DNA from: Tannerella sp.
GTDB taxonomy: Bacteria; Bacteroidota; Bacteroidia; Bacteroidales; Tannerellaceae
Direction: 5' to 3'
Assembly: GCA_031282485.1 (NCBI GenBank)
Contig: JAITDQ010000049.1
Span: 1 to 7,178 of the forward strand
Length of the DNA stretch: 7,178 bases
The notes under the pieces were generated by a model. The model saw nothing but the letters and a program-made list of their open reading frames with translations. It was not told where the DNA came from and searched no databases. The first letter of the stretch is position 1; each line of letters starts with the position of its first letter. The position numbers were made by a program, and so were the translations under genes. Of the stretch, positions 6,647 to 7,178 are shown piece by piece.

Positions 6647-7178
6647 AACATTCCGAAAGGTCTGAAAGGTTTTTTACCTGTTCAATACTAAGTCCCGTAA
6701 CCGATGAAATAAATTCTACCGTCAGTCCTCCCCGCAGAAATTGTTTTATCATTTCCCTGCGCTCTTCATGGCGTCCCTCCTGGCGTCCTTTCTCTATACC
6801 TTTCTTCTCACTGTATGCGATTGCATTTTTAATGCTGTCATATTCATAAATACTTGTTCTGTATTCTTCCATTTCCTTATTTGTTAATTTGTTAATCCGT
6901 GCTCTTTTAAATAAATTCTCAAAGATTCTACCCTGTACCTCCGGCGGACGGTCTTTTAACTTCTCAAGATTTTTCAACAAATAGATCCAGCGTTCCGTAT
7001 TTGTCGTAAGTTCTTTTGCCGTTTTTGTGAATTTGGGCAATTCGACGAATATCATACTCAGCTTGTCGCTTAATCGCTTTTGCGCGTTCTTGCGGTACAG
7101 ATATACCTGTTCGATATACGTATCCTTGACACTTTCTTCCTCGAACTCGACAAAATCCAGTATCGCGATGAAATAAAC
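6645..7178 (-). CDS. Rpn family recombination-promoting nuclease / PD-(D/E)XK transposase-like protein, 5' end cut by window edge
   Basis: The frame is open from the edge; an internal ATG at 7055 is not the true start, because 41 more in-frame codons upstream (VYFIAILDFVEF..., YIEQVYLYRKNAQKRLSDKLS) read as family sequence. The visible 177 residues are the C-terminal part of a protein usually near 300 residues (PF12784/TIGR01784). Family members are DNA endonucleases that raise RecA-independent recombination. Their catalytic PD-(D/E)XK residues lie in the N-terminal part, off this window, so activity cannot be judged. Seen here are MIFVELPKFTK (42-52), a TERWIYLLKNLEKL helix (61-74), KRARINKLTNKEMEEY (91-106), a charged hinge EKKGIEKGRQEGRHEERREM (124-143) and a C-terminal helix-turn-helix-like LTVEFISSVTGLSIEQVKNL (152-171). 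The family is mobile and multi-copy in Bacteroidota. No terminator is clear after the stop. Its last residues LSEC may come from fusion to the adjacent remnant. Confidence 0.87.
   Translation of the reverse strand, partial: VYFIAILDFVEFEEESVKDTYIEQVYLYRKNAQKRLSDKLSMIFVELPKFTKTAKELTTNTERWIYLLKNLEKLKDRPPEVQGRIFENLFKRARINKLTNKEMEEYRTSIYEYDSIKNAIAYSEKKGIEKGRQEGRHEERREMIKQFLRGGLTVEFISSVTGLSIEQVKNLSDLSEC

Noticed and set aside
6700..6790. Charged KG/EG-rich stretch in the Rpn protein as a tandem repeat
   Set aside because: The EKGRQEGRHEERRE hinge is a usual feature of this family and is not a true repeat array here.

Overview
The window looks like chromosomal DNA from a member of the Bacteroidales (Bacteroidota). 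The evidence is two promoters of the Bacteroidota type (TTTG, a 19-21 base spacer, then TAnnTTTG), a SPOR lipoprotein whose start resembles Bacteroidales homologues, an exported Gfo/Idh/MocA oxidoreductase with a leader common in this phylum, and A-rich leaders without strong Shine-Dalgarno sites. Family or genus cannot be fixed from the sequence; a relative of Parabacteroides, Tannerella or Dysgonomonas is a guess.

All five protein genes lie on the minus strand, so transcription runs from high to low coordinates. In that order they are: (1) 7178-6645, the C-terminal part of an Rpn/PD-(D/E)XK recombination-promoting nuclease cut by the window edge, followed by a short decayed piece of a second rpn-like gene; (2) 6499-5243, a Gfo/Idh/MocA dehydrogenase with a twin-arginine-like leader and its own clear promoter; (3) 5128-1679, a very large secreted protein with a long HEAT-repeat region and two C-terminal DUF1080 (3-keto-disaccharide hydrolase) domains; (4) 1612-1127, a small SPOR-domain lipoprotein with its own promoter and a good intrinsic terminator; (5) 1009-1, murB, lacking only its last few codons at the window edge.

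Genes 2 and 3 probably form one unit. The 114 base gap between them holds no TTTG on the coding strand, so no standard -7 element, and both products carry export signals. A dehydrogenase paired with a DUF1080 protein is the hallmark of 3-keto-glycoside chemistry: a sugar is oxidised at C3, the glycosidic bond is cleaved, and the keto sugar is reduced again. Here the pair appears to act outside the cytoplasm. Genes 4 and 5 concern the cell wall (peptidoglycan binding and UDP-MurNAc synthesis) but seem to be separate transcription units.

I see no CRISPR array, tRNA, rRNA, complete insertion sequence or obvious phage gene. The parts most worth a second look are the exported dehydrogenase/HEAT-DUF1080 pair and the rpn remnant upstream of its promoter. 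Intergenic gaps are all shorter than 150 bases.
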